The notes: generated by a model not told the origin, from the sequence alone. A DNA stretch of 64,000 bases from Teichococcus rhizosphaerae (GCF_002631185.1 NZ_PDNU01000006.1:62001-126000), one strand, 5' to 3'. Positions 45,788 through 55,882 are shown, counted from the first letter of the stretch. Numbers and translations: made by a program.

Positions 45788-46357
45788 ATGATCGAAGTCA
45801 TCCTGATGCAGCGGGTCGACAAGCTCGGCCAGATGGGCGAGCTGGTGAAGGTCCGCCCTGGCTACGCCCGCAACTTCCTGCTCCCCAAGGGCAAGGCCAT
45901 CCGCGCCAACAAGGACAACCTCGCCCGCTTCGAGCGCGAGCGCGTCCAGCTGGAGGCGCAGAACCTGAAGCGCCGCGAGGAGGCCGAGCGCATCGCCGAG
46001 CGGATGGACGGCCTCACCGTCGTCATCATCCGCCAGGCGGGCGAGTCGGGCGGCCTGTACGGCTCCGTGTCCGGCCGCGACATCGCGGACGCGGCCAAGG
46101 AAGCCGGCCTGACCATCTCCCGCAGCCAGGTGCTGCTGGAGCAGCCGATCAAGACGCTGGGCATGACCAACGTCCGCGTCGAGCTGCACCCGGAGGTGTT
46201 CCTGCCGCTGGCCGTCAACGTCGCCCGCTCGGTCGAGGAAGCCGAGAAGCAGGCGCGCGGCGAGGATCTGCGCGCCGAGCAGCAGGCCGAGGAGGAGAGC
46301 CTGGAGGCCGAGCTGGCCGCCGAGCTGTCCGAGCTGGGCGCCGCGAGCGAGGACTGA
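45788..46357 (+). CDS. rplI: 50S ribosomal protein bL9
   Basis: 189-residue bL9. N-terminal rRNA-binding domain: [33 protein letters not shown] sequence with the diagnostic [13 protein letters not shown]; long connecting helix; C-terminal domain with [15 protein letters not shown]. The acidic tail after about 150 is longer than in E. coli (149 aa), as usual for this class. Last gene of the ribosomal operon, followed by a terminator. Confidence 0.97.
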   Translation: MIEVILMQRVDKLGQMGELVKVRPGYARNFLLPKGKAIRANKDNLARFERERVQLEAQNLKRREEAERIAERMDGLTVVIIRQAGESGGLYGSVSGRDIADAAKEAGLTISRSQVLLEQPIKTLGMTNVRVELHPEVFLPLAVNVARSVEEAEKQARGEDLRAEQQAEEESLEAELAAELSELGAASED

Positions 46358-46396
46358 CCCGCGCGGCCCGGCCGCCCGGCCGGCCTGCGGACACCG

Positions 46397-46426
46397 GAAA
46401 GGGCGCCCCCTCGCGGGCGCCCTTTC
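46397..46426 (+). terminator. Terminator of the rpsF-rplI operon
   Basis: Perfect 12-bp stem GAAAGGGCGCCC / GGGCGCCCTTTC with a 6-nt loop, 39 bp after the rplI stop. The 3' arm ends in TTTCT; otherwise no long T-run. Confidence 0.7.
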
Positions 46427-46529
46427 TGCGTTCCGCCCCTTCCGCCGCCCCGCTCCCGCCTGCTTGACTGGACAGTTCCCGCCGGCCCGCCCGACCATTT
46501 CGCCCCTGGCGTTGATGGGAGCTCGGGCG

Positions 46530-47840
46530 ATGCCGTTCGATCGCATTCTGTCCCGCATGGTCCGCTGCGGGACCCTGACAGTCCGCTACCCGGATGGCCG
46601 GGTGCGGCTCTACCGCGGCCCCGACCGCAGCCCGGACAGCTCCTCCGGCACCCGCGCCGCCCCCGCCGCCGGCATCCACATCCGCAGCTGGCGCGCCCTG
46701 CGCCGCCTGATGCTCAACCCCGCCCTCGGCTTCGGCGAGGCCTACATGGATGGCGAGATCGCGCCGCTGAACTGCTCGCTCTACGAGCTGACGGACCTGC
46801 TGGCGCTGAACATGATGGCGCGCGCCTATCCGGCCGAGCGGCTGATGGAGAACCTGCGCTGGCTGCGCCGGCACATCGACCAGCTCAACCCGGCCGGGCG
46901 GGCGCGCCGCAACGTGGCGCACCACTACGACCTCAATGGCCGCCTCTACGCCCTGTTCCTGGACCGGGACCGGCAATATTCCTGCGCCTACTTCCCCACC
47001 GGCCAGGAAACGCTGGAGGAGGCGCAGCTCGCCAAGAAGCGGCACATCGCCGCCAAGCTGATGCTGGACCGGCCGGGGCTGGAGGTGCTCGACATCGGCT
47101 GCGGCTGGGGCGGCATGGCGCTGCACCTGGCGCGCGAGCACGGCGCGCGCGTCACCGGCATCACCCTTTCCGCCGAGCAGCTGGAGGTGGCGCGCGCCCG
47201 CGCCGCCGAGGCGGGCCTGGCCGACCGCGTCCGCTTCGAGCTGATGGACTACCGCGACTGGACCCGGCCGGTGGACCGCATCGTCTCGGTCGGCATGTTC
47301 GAGCATGTGGGCATCGGCCATTACCGCCGCTTCTTCCGCACGCTGCGCGGCGCGCTGCGGGAGGACGGGGTGGCGCTGGTCCACGCTATCGGCCGCAGCG
47401 ACGGGCCGGGCAGCACCAATCCCTGGATCGCCAGGTACATCTTCCCCGGCGGCTACGCCCCCGCCCTGTCGGAGGTGCTGCCGGCGGTGGAGAAGGCCGG
47501 GCTCTGGGTGACCGACATCGAGATCCTGCGGCTGCACTACGCGCAGACCCTGGCCCATTGGCGCCGCCGCTTCGCCGCCAACCGCGACGCCATCCAGAGC
47601 CTCTATGACGAACGCTTCTGCCGCATGTTCGAGTTCTACCTGACCGGATCGGAGCTGGCCTTCCGCCGCCTGGGCCACATGAACTGGCAGCTCCAGCTCA
47701 CCCGGTCGGTGGACACCCTGCCGCTGACCCGCGACTACATGGCGGAAGCGGGCGCGCCGGCGCTGGCGCGCCAGGGCGGCGGGGCCGGCCCGCAGGCGGG
47801 CCAGATCGACTCGCCCGTCAGCCTGCGCCGCAGGCGCTGA
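46530..47840 (+). CDS. Cyclopropane-fatty-acyl-phospholipid synthase family protein
   Basis: 436-residue SAM-dependent enzyme that methylenates unsaturated acyl chains of membrane lipids. N-terminal lipid-binding half (NPALGFGEAYMDGEI, about 75-89) and C-terminal methyltransferase: SAM motif LEVLDIGCGWGGMALHLA (about 186-203), YFPTGQETLEEAQ, and EHVGIGHYRRFF (about 256-267). ATG 46530 chosen because GGGAG lies about 8 bases before it; in-frame ATGs at 46464 and 46515 lack such a site. Inserted between the ribosomal operon and dnaB. Confidence 0.92.
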   Translation: MPFDRILSRMVRCGTLTVRYPDGRVRLYRGPDRSPDSSSGTRAAPAAGIHIRSWRALRRLMLNPALGFGEAYMDGEIAPLNCSLYELTDLLALNMMARAYPAERLMENLRWLRRHIDQLNPAGRARRNVAHHYDLNGRLYALFLDRDRQYSCAYFPTGQETLEEAQLAKKRHIAAKLMLDRPGLEVLDIGCGWGGMALHLAREHGARVTGITLSAEQLEVARARAAEAGLADRVRFELMDYRDWTRPVDRIVSVGMFEHVGIGHYRRFFRTLRGALREDGVALVHAIGRSDGPGSTNPWIARYIFPGGYAPALSEVLPAVEKAGLWVTDIEILRLHYAQTLAHWRRRFAANRDAIQSLYDERFCRMFEFYLTGSELAFRRLGHMNWQLQLTRSVDTLPLTRDYMAEAGAPALARQGGGAGPQAGQIDSPVSLRRRR

Positions 47841-47986
47841 GGGAGACCGGAGCCAGGGCGGCCGGCGGGCGCCCTTTTGCCCGCGCCCCCGCCGCGCCGT
47901 GTCCTGCCGGTTACAGCAGCGCATCATCCCCGCTATCCACAGGCCGGGCCTCGCACAGCCCGGGCGGGAGGGGCTAGATTGCCGGC

Positions 47987-49507
47987 ATGAACAGCGTACC
48001 CCCGCCCGGCGAAGCACTGCTCGGCCTTTCGCAGCGCCTCCCTCCTTCAAACCTCGAGGCGGAGCAGGCGCTGCTCGGCGCGCTGCTGGCCAACAACAAG
48101 GCCTATGAGCGCGTTTCTGAGTTCCTGGCGCAGGAGCACTTCGCCGATGCCCTGCATGGCCGCATCTACGCCGCCATCCAGCGCCGCATCGAGGCCGGGC
48201 AGCTGGCCGACGCCGTCACGCTGCGCGCCGAGTTCGAGCATTCCGGCCTGCTCGACGAGGTGGGCGGCGCCGCCTACCTGGCCAAGCTGCTGTCCGCCAT
48301 GGTCGGCATCATCAATGCCGGCGAATACGGCAAGGTCATCCACGATTGCTGGCTGCGCCGGCAGCTGATCGACCTCGGCGAGATGGTGGTGAACCGCGCC
48401 TTTGGCGCGGAGGCCGAGCTGGAGGCGCGCGAGCAGCTGGAAGCCGCCGAGCAGGCGCTGTTCGACCTCGCCAAGGATGGCGGCTCGGAGGGCGGCTTCG
48501 TCACCTTCGGCCGGGCGCTGACCGATGCGGTGACCCTGGCCGAGCGGGCCTTCACCAGCGGCGGCGGCGTGTCCGGCCTGCCTTCCGGCCTGCGCGACCT
48601 CGATGCCAAGACCGGCGGCCTGCACCCGTCCGACCTCGTGATCCTCGCCGGCCGCCCCGGCATGGGCAAGACGGCGCTGGCCACCAAGATCGCCTTCGGC
48701 GCCGCCAAGGCCGTGCTGCGCGAGGCGGAGGACGAGCACGGGCCGGGCGCCGTGCCCAAGGGCGGCTGCGCCATCTTCTCGCTGGAAATGAGTGCCGACC
48801 AGCTCGCCACCCGCCTGCTTTCCGAGGAAAGCCGCGTCTCGGGCGACCGCATCCGCCGCGGCGAGATCCAGCAGCGCGACTTCGACCGCTTCGTCGAGGT
48901 GAGCCGCGAGCTGGCCCGCCTGCCGCTGTTCATCGACGACACGCCGGCCATCACCATCTCGGCCATGCGCACCCGCTGCCGGCGCCTCAAGCGCACCCGC
49001 GGCCTCAGCCTGATCGTGGTCGACTACCTCCAGCTGATGCGCCCCGCCGCCGGCTCCCGCCCCGAGAACCGGGTGCAGGAGATCAGCCAGATCACCCAGG
49101 GGCTGAAGGCCATCGCCAAGGAGCTGGCAGTGCCGGTCATCGCCCTGTCCCAGCTGTCCCGCCAGGTGGAGAACCGCGAGGACAAGCGCCCGCAGCTTTC
49201 CGACCTGCGCGAATCCGGCTCGATCGAGCAGGATGCCGACATGGTGATGTTCGTCTACCGCGACGACTACTACCTGAAGATGCAGGAGCCGAAGCAGACC
49301 AACTTCGACAACCCGGAGAAATACGAGGCGGCCCTGGCCAGCTGGAAGGACCGCATGGAGAAGGCCTACAACCGCGCCGACCTGATCGTCGCCAAGCAGC
49401 GCCACGGCCCCACCGGCACCATCCCGCTCTTCTTCGAGGCGGAATTCACCCGCTTCGGGGATCTCGACATCGTCCATGGGGATATGCATGGCGGCAGCGA
49501 TTACTGA
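47987..49507 (+). CDS. dnaB: Replicative DNA helicase
   Basis: 506-residue hexameric helicase of the replication fork. N-terminal domain from LPPSNLEAEQALLGALLANN (about 20-39); RecA-like domain with Walker A AGRPGMGKTALA (about 222-233), the SLEMSADQLATRLLSEE block, Walker B LIVVDYLQLM, and ALSQLSRQVENREDKRPQLSDLRESGSIEQDAD-type C-terminal signature. Normal length. No intein. The 3' end overlaps the alr start by 20 bp. Confidence 0.98.
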   Translation: MNSVPPPGEALLGLSQRLPPSNLEAEQALLGALLANNKAYERVSEFLAQEHFADALHGRIYAAIQRRIEAGQLADAVTLRAEFEHSGLLDEVGGAAYLAKLLSAMVGIINAGEYGKVIHDCWLRRQLIDLGEMVVNRAFGAEAELEAREQLEAAEQALFDLAKDGGSEGGFVTFGRALTDAVTLAERAFTSGGGVSGLPSGLRDLDAKTGGLHPSDLVILAGRPGMGKTALATKIAFGAAKAVLREAEDEHGPGAVPKGGCAIFSLEMSADQLATRLLSEESRVSGDRIRRGEIQQRDFDRFVEVSRELARLPLFIDDTPAITISAMRTRCRRLKRTRGLSLIVVDYLQLMRPAAGSRPENRVQEISQITQGLKAIAKELAVPVIALSQLSRQVENREDKRPQLSDLRESGSIEQDADMVMFVYRDDYYLKMQEPKQTNFDNPEKYEAALASWKDRMEKAYNRADLIVAKQRHGPTGTIPLFFEAEFTRFGDLDIVHGDMHGGSDY

Positions 49508-50618
49508 GAGGGAGGCTCCCGCCGCCGCACTGCGGCGCGGCGCGGCCGATTTCGCGGGCGAGCTGCTGGTCGATCTCGGTGCCATCGCCGCCAACTGGCG
49601 CGACCTCGCCGCGCGGCACCCATCCGGCCCCGTGGCGGGCGTGGTGAAGGCCGATGGCTACGGCCTCGGCGCCGCGCCCGTGGCGCGGGCGCTGGCCGCT
49701 GCCGGCTGCCGCCACTTCTTCGTCGCGCAGTTTTCCGAGGCGCTGGCGCTGCGCGAGGCGCTTGGCCACGGCCCGATGGTCGCCGTGCTGGGCGGCTTCC
49801 CCCCCGGCGCGGATGCGGGGGCAGGGCTCACGCCGGTGCTGAACGCGCCGGAGGACGTGGCGGCCGCCCGCGCCGCCGACCTCCGGGGCGCCATCCTGCA
49901 CGCCGACACGGGCATGGAGCGGCTTGGGCTCACCGCTGCGGAGCTGCGCGCGGCGGGCGACCTGTCCGGCCTCGGCCTGCGCTACGTCATGACCCACCTG
50001 GCCTGCGCCGACGAGCCGGCCCACCCGCTGAACGCCGCCCAGGCCACGCGCTTCGCCGCCCTCCGCGCCGCCCTGCCGGGCGTGCCGGGCAGCTTCGCCA
50101 ATTCGGCCGGCATGTTCCTCGGCCCCGATTTCGCCTCCGACCTCGCCCGCCCCGGCTGCGCCCTCTACGGCATCAACCCGACGCCGGGCCGGCCCAACCC
50201 GATGCGGCAGGTGCTGCGCCTCGCCGTGCCCATCCTCCAGATCCGCGACGTGGCCCCCGGCACCACGGTGGGCTACGGCGCCAGCTGGACCGCGCCGCGC
50301 CAAAGCCGCATCGCCACCATTGCGGCGGGCTATGCCGATGGCTATTTGCGGAGCCTGTCCAGCCGGGGCATCGGCATTCTCGCCGGGCGCCCTGTGCCGC
50401 TGGTGGGCCGGGTATCCATGGATCTCATCACCCTCGACGTGACGGACGTGCCGGAAGCCAGGGTGGGGGACCGCGTGGAGATGATCGGCCCGGAGCAGAC
50501 GCCCGACGCCGTGGCGGCGCTGGCCGGCACCATCGGCTACGAGATCCTCACCTCCCTCGGCGCCCGCTACCGGCGGCGCCACCTCGAACCCGGCCGGCCT
50601 CCCGGCATGGCGGCATGA
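49488..50618 (+). CDS. alr: Alanine racemase
   Basis: 376-residue PLP enzyme that makes D-alanine for peptidoglycan. PLP lysine Lys54 in GVVKADGYGLGA; catalytic Tyr in TVGYGASW (about 263); SMDLITLDVTD near the C-terminus. The start at 49488 lies inside the end of dnaB and has GGGG about 7 bases upstream; an in-frame ATG at 49476 is also possible. dnaB-alr is a common alphaproteobacterial arrangement. Confidence 0.95.
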   Translation: MAAAITEREAPAAALRRGAADFAGELLVDLGAIAANWRDLAARHPSGPVAGVVKADGYGLGAAPVARALAAAGCRHFFVAQFSEALALREALGHGPMVAVLGGFPPGADAGAGLTPVLNAPEDVAAARAADLRGAILHADTGMERLGLTAAELRAAGDLSGLGLRYVMTHLACADEPAHPLNAAQATRFAALRAALPGVPGSFANSAGMFLGPDFASDLARPGCALYGINPTPGRPNPMRQVLRLAVPILQIRDVAPGTTVGYGASWTAPRQSRIATIAAGYADGYLRSLSSRGIGILAGRPVPLVGRVSMDLITLDVTDVPEARVGDRVEMIGPEQTPDAVAALAGTIGYEILTSLGARYRRRHLEPGRPPGMAA

Positions 50619-50633
50619 AGCGGCGCCTCTGAT

Positions 50634-51419
50634 TTGAACCTGATCCTGAACTTCCTGGCCACCATCGGCCGTGGCGTGCTCGGCGCCTGCCGCATCATCG
50701 GCGCGGTGGTGCTGTTCGCGCTGGAGGGCGTCTCGCACATCCTCCGGCCGCCCTTCTATCCGCGGCTGGTGGGCCGCGCCTTTGTCGAGATCGCCTATTT
50801 CTCCCTGCCGGTGGTGGCGCTGACGGCGGTGTTCACCGGCATGGTGCTGGCGCTGCAATCCCATTCCGGCTTCTCCCGCTTCGGCGCGGAGAGCGCCATC
50901 GCCAACGTGGTCGTGCTGTCCATCACGCGGGAGCTGGGGCCGGTGCTGGCCGGGCTGATGGTGGCGGGCCGCATCGGCGCCGCCTTCGCCGCCGAGATCG
51001 GCACCATGCGTGTCACCGACCAGATCGACGCGCTGACCACCCTCTCCACCAACCCGATGAAGTACCTGGTGGCGCCGCGCCTGCTGGCCGGCACCGTCGC
51101 CATGCCGCTGCTGGTGGTGATCGCCGACATCCTGGGCGTCATGGGCGGCTGGCTGGTGGGCACGGCGCAGCTCGGCTTCACCTCCGCCTCCTACCTCACC
51201 TCCACGCTGAACTTCCTGCAGCCCATGGATGTCATCTCCGGCCTGGTGAAGGCGGCGGTGTTCGGCTTCGTCATCACCCTGATGGGCTGCTACAGCGGCT
51301 ACACCAGCCGCGGCGGCGCGCAGGGCGTGGGGGCCGCCACCACGACGGCGGTGGTGTCCTCCTCCATCCTCATCCTGGCGCTGGACTATGTCCTGACGGC
51401 GATGTTCTTCGGCCTATGA
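50634..51419 (+). CDS. mlaE: MlaE/YrbE family ABC transporter permease
   Basis: 261-residue inner-membrane permease with about five helices, for retrograde phospholipid transport between outer and inner membranes. Family signatures: FALEGVSHILRPPFYPRL, ALQSHSGFSRFGAESAIANV, and VAGRIGAAFAAEIGTMRVTDQIDAL (about 120-144). The only sensible start is TTG at 50634, 16 bp after alr, with no strong ribosome-binding site, so translation may be coupled to alr. Overlaps mlaF (ATGA). The substrate-binding partners MlaD, MlaC and MlaB are not encoded here. Confidence 0.93.
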   Translation: MNLILNFLATIGRGVLGACRIIGAVVLFALEGVSHILRPPFYPRLVGRAFVEIAYFSLPVVALTAVFTGMVLALQSHSGFSRFGAESAIANVVVLSITRELGPVLAGLMVAGRIGAAFAAEIGTMRVTDQIDALTTLSTNPMKYLVAPRLLAGTVAMPLLVVIADILGVMGGWLVGTAQLGFTSASYLTSTLNFLQPMDVISGLVKAAVFGFVITLMGCYSGYTSRGGAQGVGAATTTAVVSSSILILALDYVLTAMFFGL

Positions 51420-52189
51420 GCAGCACCCCGAAAATCCGCCTGCGCGGCCTTTCCAAGCGCTTCGGCGCCAAGACGGTGCTGGACGGCGTCGATCTCGACG
51501 TGGCGGCCGGCCATGGGCTGGTGATCCTGGGCGGCTCCGGCTCCGGCAAGTCGGTCACCATCAAGTGCATCCTCGGCCTGATCCAGCCCGATGCCGGCAG
51601 CATCGAGATCGACGGCCGCGACATCCTCGCCATGCCGCGCCGCGAGCGCGAGGCGCTGAACGACCGCATCGGCATGCTGTTCCAGAACGGCGCGCTGTTC
51701 GACAGCCTGCCCGTCTGGGAGAATGTCTGCTTCAAGCTGCTGGCGCAGAAGCGCATCACCCGCGCCCGCGCGCGCGACAAGGCGGCGGAGGTGCTGGCCC
51801 AGGTGGGCCTCGCCGCCAGCGTGGGCGACCTTTCGCCCTCCGAGCTGTCGGGCGGCATGCAGAAGCGCGTGGGCCTGGCCCGCGCCATTGCCGCCGAGCC
51901 GGAGATCATCTTCTTCGACGAACCCACCACCGGGCTCGATCCCATCATGGGCGCGGTGATCGACGGGCTGATCGTCGATTGCGTCAAGCGCCTCGGCGCC
52001 ACGGCGGTCTCCATCACCCACGACATGGCCAGCGCCCGCCGCATCGGCGACAGCGCGGCGATGATCCACAAGGGCCGCATCGTCTGGACCGGCCCCGCCT
52101 CCACCCTCGGCCACAGCGGCAACGCCATGGTGGACCAGTTCGCCAATGGCTCGCGCGAGGGGCCCATCACCATGGAGCTGCGCCGGTAG
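51416..52189 (+). CDS. mlaF: MlaF family ABC transporter ATP-binding protein
   Basis: 257-residue ATPase of the Mla lipid transporter. Walker A GGSGSGKSV (about 40-48), Q-loop MLFQNGALFDSL (the FQ-GALFDS form is diagnostic of MlaF), signature LSGGMQKRVGLARA, Walker B IIFFDEPTTGLDP and H-loop ITHDM. Start overlaps the mlaE stop. Inserted with mlaE between alr and radA, which are near neighbours in many relatives. Confidence 0.95.
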   Translation: MSSTPKIRLRGLSKRFGAKTVLDGVDLDVAAGHGLVILGGSGSGKSVTIKCILGLIQPDAGSIEIDGRDILAMPRREREALNDRIGMLFQNGALFDSLPVWENVCFKLLAQKRITRARARDKAAEVLAQVGLAASVGDLSPSELSGGMQKRVGLARAIAAEPEIIFFDEPTTGLDPIMGAVIDGLIVDCVKRLGATAVSITHDMASARRIGDSAAMIHKGRIVWTGPASTLGHSGNAMVDQFANGSREGPITMELRR

Positions 52190-52258
52190 CGCAAGGGTAG
52201 CGGCGGGGCGGGGCCACGCCCCCTCCCCTTCGTTCCCGTTTTGCCCCATATAGGGCGC

Positions 52259-53701
52259 ATGGCCAAACCCACCGCCCGTTTCGTCTGCCAGAGCTGCGGC
52301 GCCGTCGCGCCCAAGTGGCAGGGCCGCTGCGACGCCTGCGGCGAATGGAACACCCTGACCGAGGAGGTGGCGGAGATCCGCGCCCCCGGCCCCGCGGGCA
52401 AGGCGGCCGGCGGGCGCCGGGTGGAGTTCGTCAGCCTCAAGGGCCGCGCCGCGCCGCCGCCCCGCACCGAAAGCGGCATGGCCGAGCTGGACCGTGTGCT
52501 GGGCGGCGGCTTCGTGCCGGGCTCGGTGGTGCTGGTGGGAGGCGACCCCGGCATCGGCAAGTCCACCATCCTGCTCCAGGCGGCGGCGCGCATCGCCAGT
52601 GCCGGCCGGCGCGTCCTCTACATCTCGGGCGAGGAGGCGATCGACCAGGTGCGGCTGCGGGCGCTCCGCCTCGGCCTCTCGGAAAGCCCGCTCGGCCTCG
52701 CGGCCTCCACCAGCCTGCGCGACATCGCGGCCAGCCTGGAGGAGGAGAAGGAGGCGACGCTGGTCATCATCGACTCGATCCAGACGGTGTGGCTGGACAG
52801 CCTCGATTCCGCCCCCGGCACGGTGAGCCAGGTGCGCGCCTGCGCCGCCGAGCTGACGCGGCTGGCCAAGACGCGCGGCTTCGCCGTGGTGCTGGTGGGG
52901 CACGTCACCAAGGAGGGGACGCTCGCCGGCCCGCGGGTGCTGGAGCACATGGTGGACGCCACCCTCTACTTCGAGGGCGACCGCGGCCACCAGTTCCGCA
53001 TCCTGCGCGCGGTGAAGAACCGCTTCGGCGCGACCGACGAGATCGGCGTCTTCGAGATGACCGACCGGGGGCTGGTGGAGGTGGCCAACCCCTCCGCCCT
53101 CTTCCTGGCCGAGCGGCGCGGCAACATCTCCGGCAGCGCCGTCTTCGCCGGCATGGAGGGGACGCGGCCGGTGCTGGTCGAGATCCAGGCGCTGCTCTCG
53201 CCCTCCGCCTCGGGCGGCTCGCCGCGCCGGCAGGTGGTGGGGTGGGATTCGGGGCGGCTGGCCATGCTGATGGCGGTGCTGGAATCCCGCTGCCGCGTCA
53301 GCCTCGGCCAGAACGACGTCTACCTGAACATCGCGGGCGGGCTCCGCATCAACGAGCCGGCGGCCGACCTCGCCGTGGCCGCCGCCCTGGTCTCGGCCGC
53401 CACCGACCGGCCGACCGACCCCGGCTCGGTGTTCTTCGGCGAGGTGGGGCTCTCGGGCGAGGTGCGGCAGGTGTCGCAGACCGACCTGCGCCTGCGGGAG
53501 GCCGCCAAGCTCGGCTTCTCCGCCGCGATGCTGCCGCGCCGGGTGGCGCGCGGCGGCCGCGCGGCGGCGGCGCATGACGGGCTGCGCCTGTCCGAGATCG
53601 GCCACCTGGTCGACCTGGTGGCGCCGCTCGCCGCCGCCCCGCCGGCCCGCAAGGAAAAGGACAGGGACAAGGAGCGGAAGGAGAAGCCGGCCGCGGAATG
53701 A
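52259..53701 (+). CDS. radA: DNA repair protein RadA
   Basis: 480-residue recombination helper that drives branch migration. N-terminal C4 zinc finger FVCQSCGAVAPKWQGRCDAC, RecA-like ATPase with Walker A GGDPGIGKST (about 98-107), the RadA-specific KNRFG motif (about 256-260), and a C-terminal Lon-protease-like domain (SLGQNDVYLNIAGGL). The last 20 residues are highly charged (KEKDRDKERKEK). Start ATG 52259. Normal length. Confidence 0.97.
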   Translation: MAKPTARFVCQSCGAVAPKWQGRCDACGEWNTLTEEVAEIRAPGPAGKAAGGRRVEFVSLKGRAAPPPRTESGMAELDRVLGGGFVPGSVVLVGGDPGIGKSTILLQAAARIASAGRRVLYISGEEAIDQVRLRALRLGLSESPLGLAASTSLRDIAASLEEEKEATLVIIDSIQTVWLDSLDSAPGTVSQVRACAAELTRLAKTRGFAVVLVGHVTKEGTLAGPRVLEHMVDATLYFEGDRGHQFRILRAVKNRFGATDEIGVFEMTDRGLVEVANPSALFLAERRGNISGSAVFAGMEGTRPVLVEIQALLSPSASGGSPRRQVVGWDSGRLAMLMAVLESRCRVSLGQNDVYLNIAGGLRINEPAADLAVAAALVSAATDRPTDPGSVFFGEVGLSGEVRQVSQTDLRLREAAKLGFSAAMLPRRVARGGRAAAAHDGLRLSEIGHLVDLVAPLAAAPPARKEKDRDKERKEKPAAE

Positions 53702-53762
53702 GCGCCGCCCCGCGCGTCCGTTGCGTGACTCCCGCCCGGTGCTTGGCTATACGCTGCCCCCG

Positions 53763-54323
53763 ATGACCTGGGTGGACGGCATTGTCCTCGCGGTGCTCGC
53801 CCTTTCGGCGCTCATCGCCTTCTTTCGCGGCCTGGTGCGCGAGGTGCTGGGCGTCGGCGCCTGGGTCGGCGCCGCCCTGTTCGCCATCGCCATCCTGCCA
53901 GGGCTGCGGCCGCTGGCCACCGCCTCCATCCAGCCCGCCTGGCTGGCGGAGCTGATCGCCATCGGCGCCGCCTTCCTGCTGGCCCTGGTGGTGCTCAAGC
54001 TGCTCATCGCCTGGTTCGCCAACCGCGTGCGGAACTCGGTTGTCGGGGGTCTGGACCGCGCTCTCGGCATGGTGTTCGGCCTCGCGCGGGGTGCTTTCCT
54101 GGTGGTCCTCGCCTATATCGTGGGCGGGCTTTTCCTTCCCTCCGTGGAGCGCTGGCCGGAGCCGGTGCGGGAGGCACGGACCCTGCCCGTGGTGGCGGAT
54201 GCGTCCGACCTGCTTGTCGCGCAGCTTCCGCCGGAGTATCGCCCGCGACTTCCCGACCTGCCGCAGCGCAGCATGCCCAGCATGGACGAGCTGCTGCGAC
54301 CCCCGGCCAGAGGCCGGACCTGA
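53763..54323 (+). CDS. cvpA: CvpA family membrane protein
   Basis: 186-residue membrane protein with four predicted helices: TWVDGIVLAVLALSALIAFF at the N-terminus, REVLGVGAWVGA, and GGLDRALGMVFGLARGAFLV (about 98-117), the most conserved CvpA block. Named for colicin V production in E. coli; now linked to envelope stress tolerance. Upstream of purF, as in E. coli and many alphaproteobacteria, so cotranscription is expected. Confidence 0.93.
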   Translation: MTWVDGIVLAVLALSALIAFFRGLVREVLGVGAWVGAALFAIAILPGLRPLATASIQPAWLAELIAIGAAFLLALVVLKLLIAWFANRVRNSVVGGLDRALGMVFGLARGAFLVVLAYIVGGLFLPSVERWPEPVREARTLPVVADASDLLVAQLPPEYRPRLPDLPQRSMPSMDELLRPPARGRT

Positions 54324-54383
54324 GTGTCCCGGCCCGATGCCGGACCTGAGCACGCCGGCCTGGAGCCGGTAACGAGGATGCCG

Positions 54384-55865
54384 ATGCAGCCCCTGCCCTC
54401 CACCAACCCCTGGGATGACGACGACGGCTTCCATGAGGAATGCGGCGTCTTCGGTGTCTGGAACGCGACCGACGCGGCGGCGCTGACGGCCCTCGGCCTG
54501 CACGCCCTCCAGCACCGGGGCCAGGAGGCGTCCGGCATCGTCACCCTGTCCGAGAAGGGCGGCTTCCACGCCCATCGCGGCCTCGGCCTGGTGGGGGACA
54601 TCTTCGGCGACGCCAAGGTGATGGCCGGCCTCAAGGGGCGTTGCGCGGTGGGCCACAACCGCTACGCCACCACCGGCGAGACGGCGCTGCGCAACGTGCA
54701 GCCGCTCTTCGCCGATTTTGAGTTCGGCGGGCTGGCGGTGGCCCATAACGGCAACCTGACCAACGCCTCCACGCTGAAGCGCGCGCTTGTCCGCCGCGGC
54801 TGCCTGTTCCAGAGCACCACCGATTCGGAGGTGTTCGTCCACCTCATCGCCATCAGCCTCTACGCCAATGTGGTGGACCGGCTGATCGACGCGCTGAAGC
54901 AGGTGCAGGGCGCCTACTCCCTTGTCGCGCTGCATGACGGCGCGCTGATCGGCGCGCGCGACCCGATGGGCGTGCGGCCGCTGGTGCTGGGCCGCCTCGG
55001 CGCGGCCGAGGGCGGCGCCTATGTGCTGGCCAGCGAGACCTGCGCCCTCGACATCGTCGGCGCCGAGTTCATCCGCGACGTCGAGCCGGGCGAGATCGTC
55101 GTCATCGACAACAACGGCCTGCGCAGCATCAAGCCCTTCGGCCGCGGCCAGAGCCGCTTCTGCATCTTCGAGTACATCTACTTCGCCCGCCCCGACTCCG
55201 TGATGGAGGGCACGCCCGTCTATGGCACCCGCAAGCGCATCGGCGCGGAGCTGGCGCGGGAGAGCCATGTCGAGGCGGACGTGATCGTGCCGGTGCCGGA
55301 TTCCGGCGTGCCCGCCGCCATGGGCTACGCGGCCGAGAGCGGCATCCCCTTCGAGCTGGGCATCATCCGCAACCACTATGTCGGGCGCACCTTCATCGAG
55401 CCGACCGACCAGATCCGCCATCTCGGCGTGAAGCTGAAGCACAGCGCCAACCGGCCGACGATCGAGGGCAAGCGCGTCATCCTGGTGGACGACTCGATCG
55501 TGCGCGGCACCACCTCGAAGAAGATCGTCGAGATGGTGCGGCAGGCCGGCGCCCGCGAGGTGCACATGCGCATCTCCTCGCCGCCGACGACGCATTCCTG
55601 CTTCTACGGCATCGACACGCCGGAGCGGGAGAAGCTGCTGGCCGCGAAGCACGACGTGGAGGAGATGGCGCGCATCATCGGCGCCGACAGCCTGGCCTTC
55701 ATCTCGCTCGACGGCCTCTACCGCGCCCTCGGCCATGCCAAGCGCGACGCCGGCAACCCCGGCTACTGCGATGCCTGCTTCACCGGCGACTACGCCATCC
55801 CGCTGACCGACCTGGAAGGCCATCCGGAGCGCGTGCCCGTGCTGCTGGCGGCGAACGGCCAGTGA
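54384..55865 (+). CDS. purF: Amidophosphoribosyltransferase
   Basis: 493-residue enzyme for the first committed step of purine synthesis. It is the B. subtilis type: a 19-residue propeptide ahead of catalytic Cys20 (HEECGVFGVW), and iron-sulfur ligand cysteines in RFCIFEYIYF, HSCFYGIDT and CDACFTGDY. PRPP-binding motif VILVDDSIVRGTTS (about 368-381). ATG 54384 preferred to ATG 54378 because GAGG is seven bases before it. Overlaps the following SDR gene region. Confidence 0.97.
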   Translation: MQPLPSTNPWDDDDGFHEECGVFGVWNATDAAALTALGLHALQHRGQEASGIVTLSEKGGFHAHRGLGLVGDIFGDAKVMAGLKGRCAVGHNRYATTGETALRNVQPLFADFEFGGLAVAHNGNLTNASTLKRALVRRGCLFQSTTDSEVFVHLIAISLYANVVDRLIDALKQVQGAYSLVALHDGALIGARDPMGVRPLVLGRLGAAEGGAYVLASETCALDIVGAEFIRDVEPGEIVVIDNNGLRSIKPFGRGQSRFCIFEYIYFARPDSVMEGTPVYGTRKRIGAELARESHVEADVIVPVPDSGVPAAMGYAAESGIPFELGIIRNHYVGRTFIEPTDQIRHLGVKLKHSANRPTIEGKRVILVDDSIVRGTTSKKIVEMVRQAGAREVHMRISSPPTTHSCFYGIDTPEREKLLAAKHDVEEMARIIGADSLAFISLDGLYRALGHAKRDAGNPGYCDACFTGDYAIPLTDLEGHPERVPVLLAANGQ

Positions 55866-55882
55866 GCGGAGGCATGACGGGC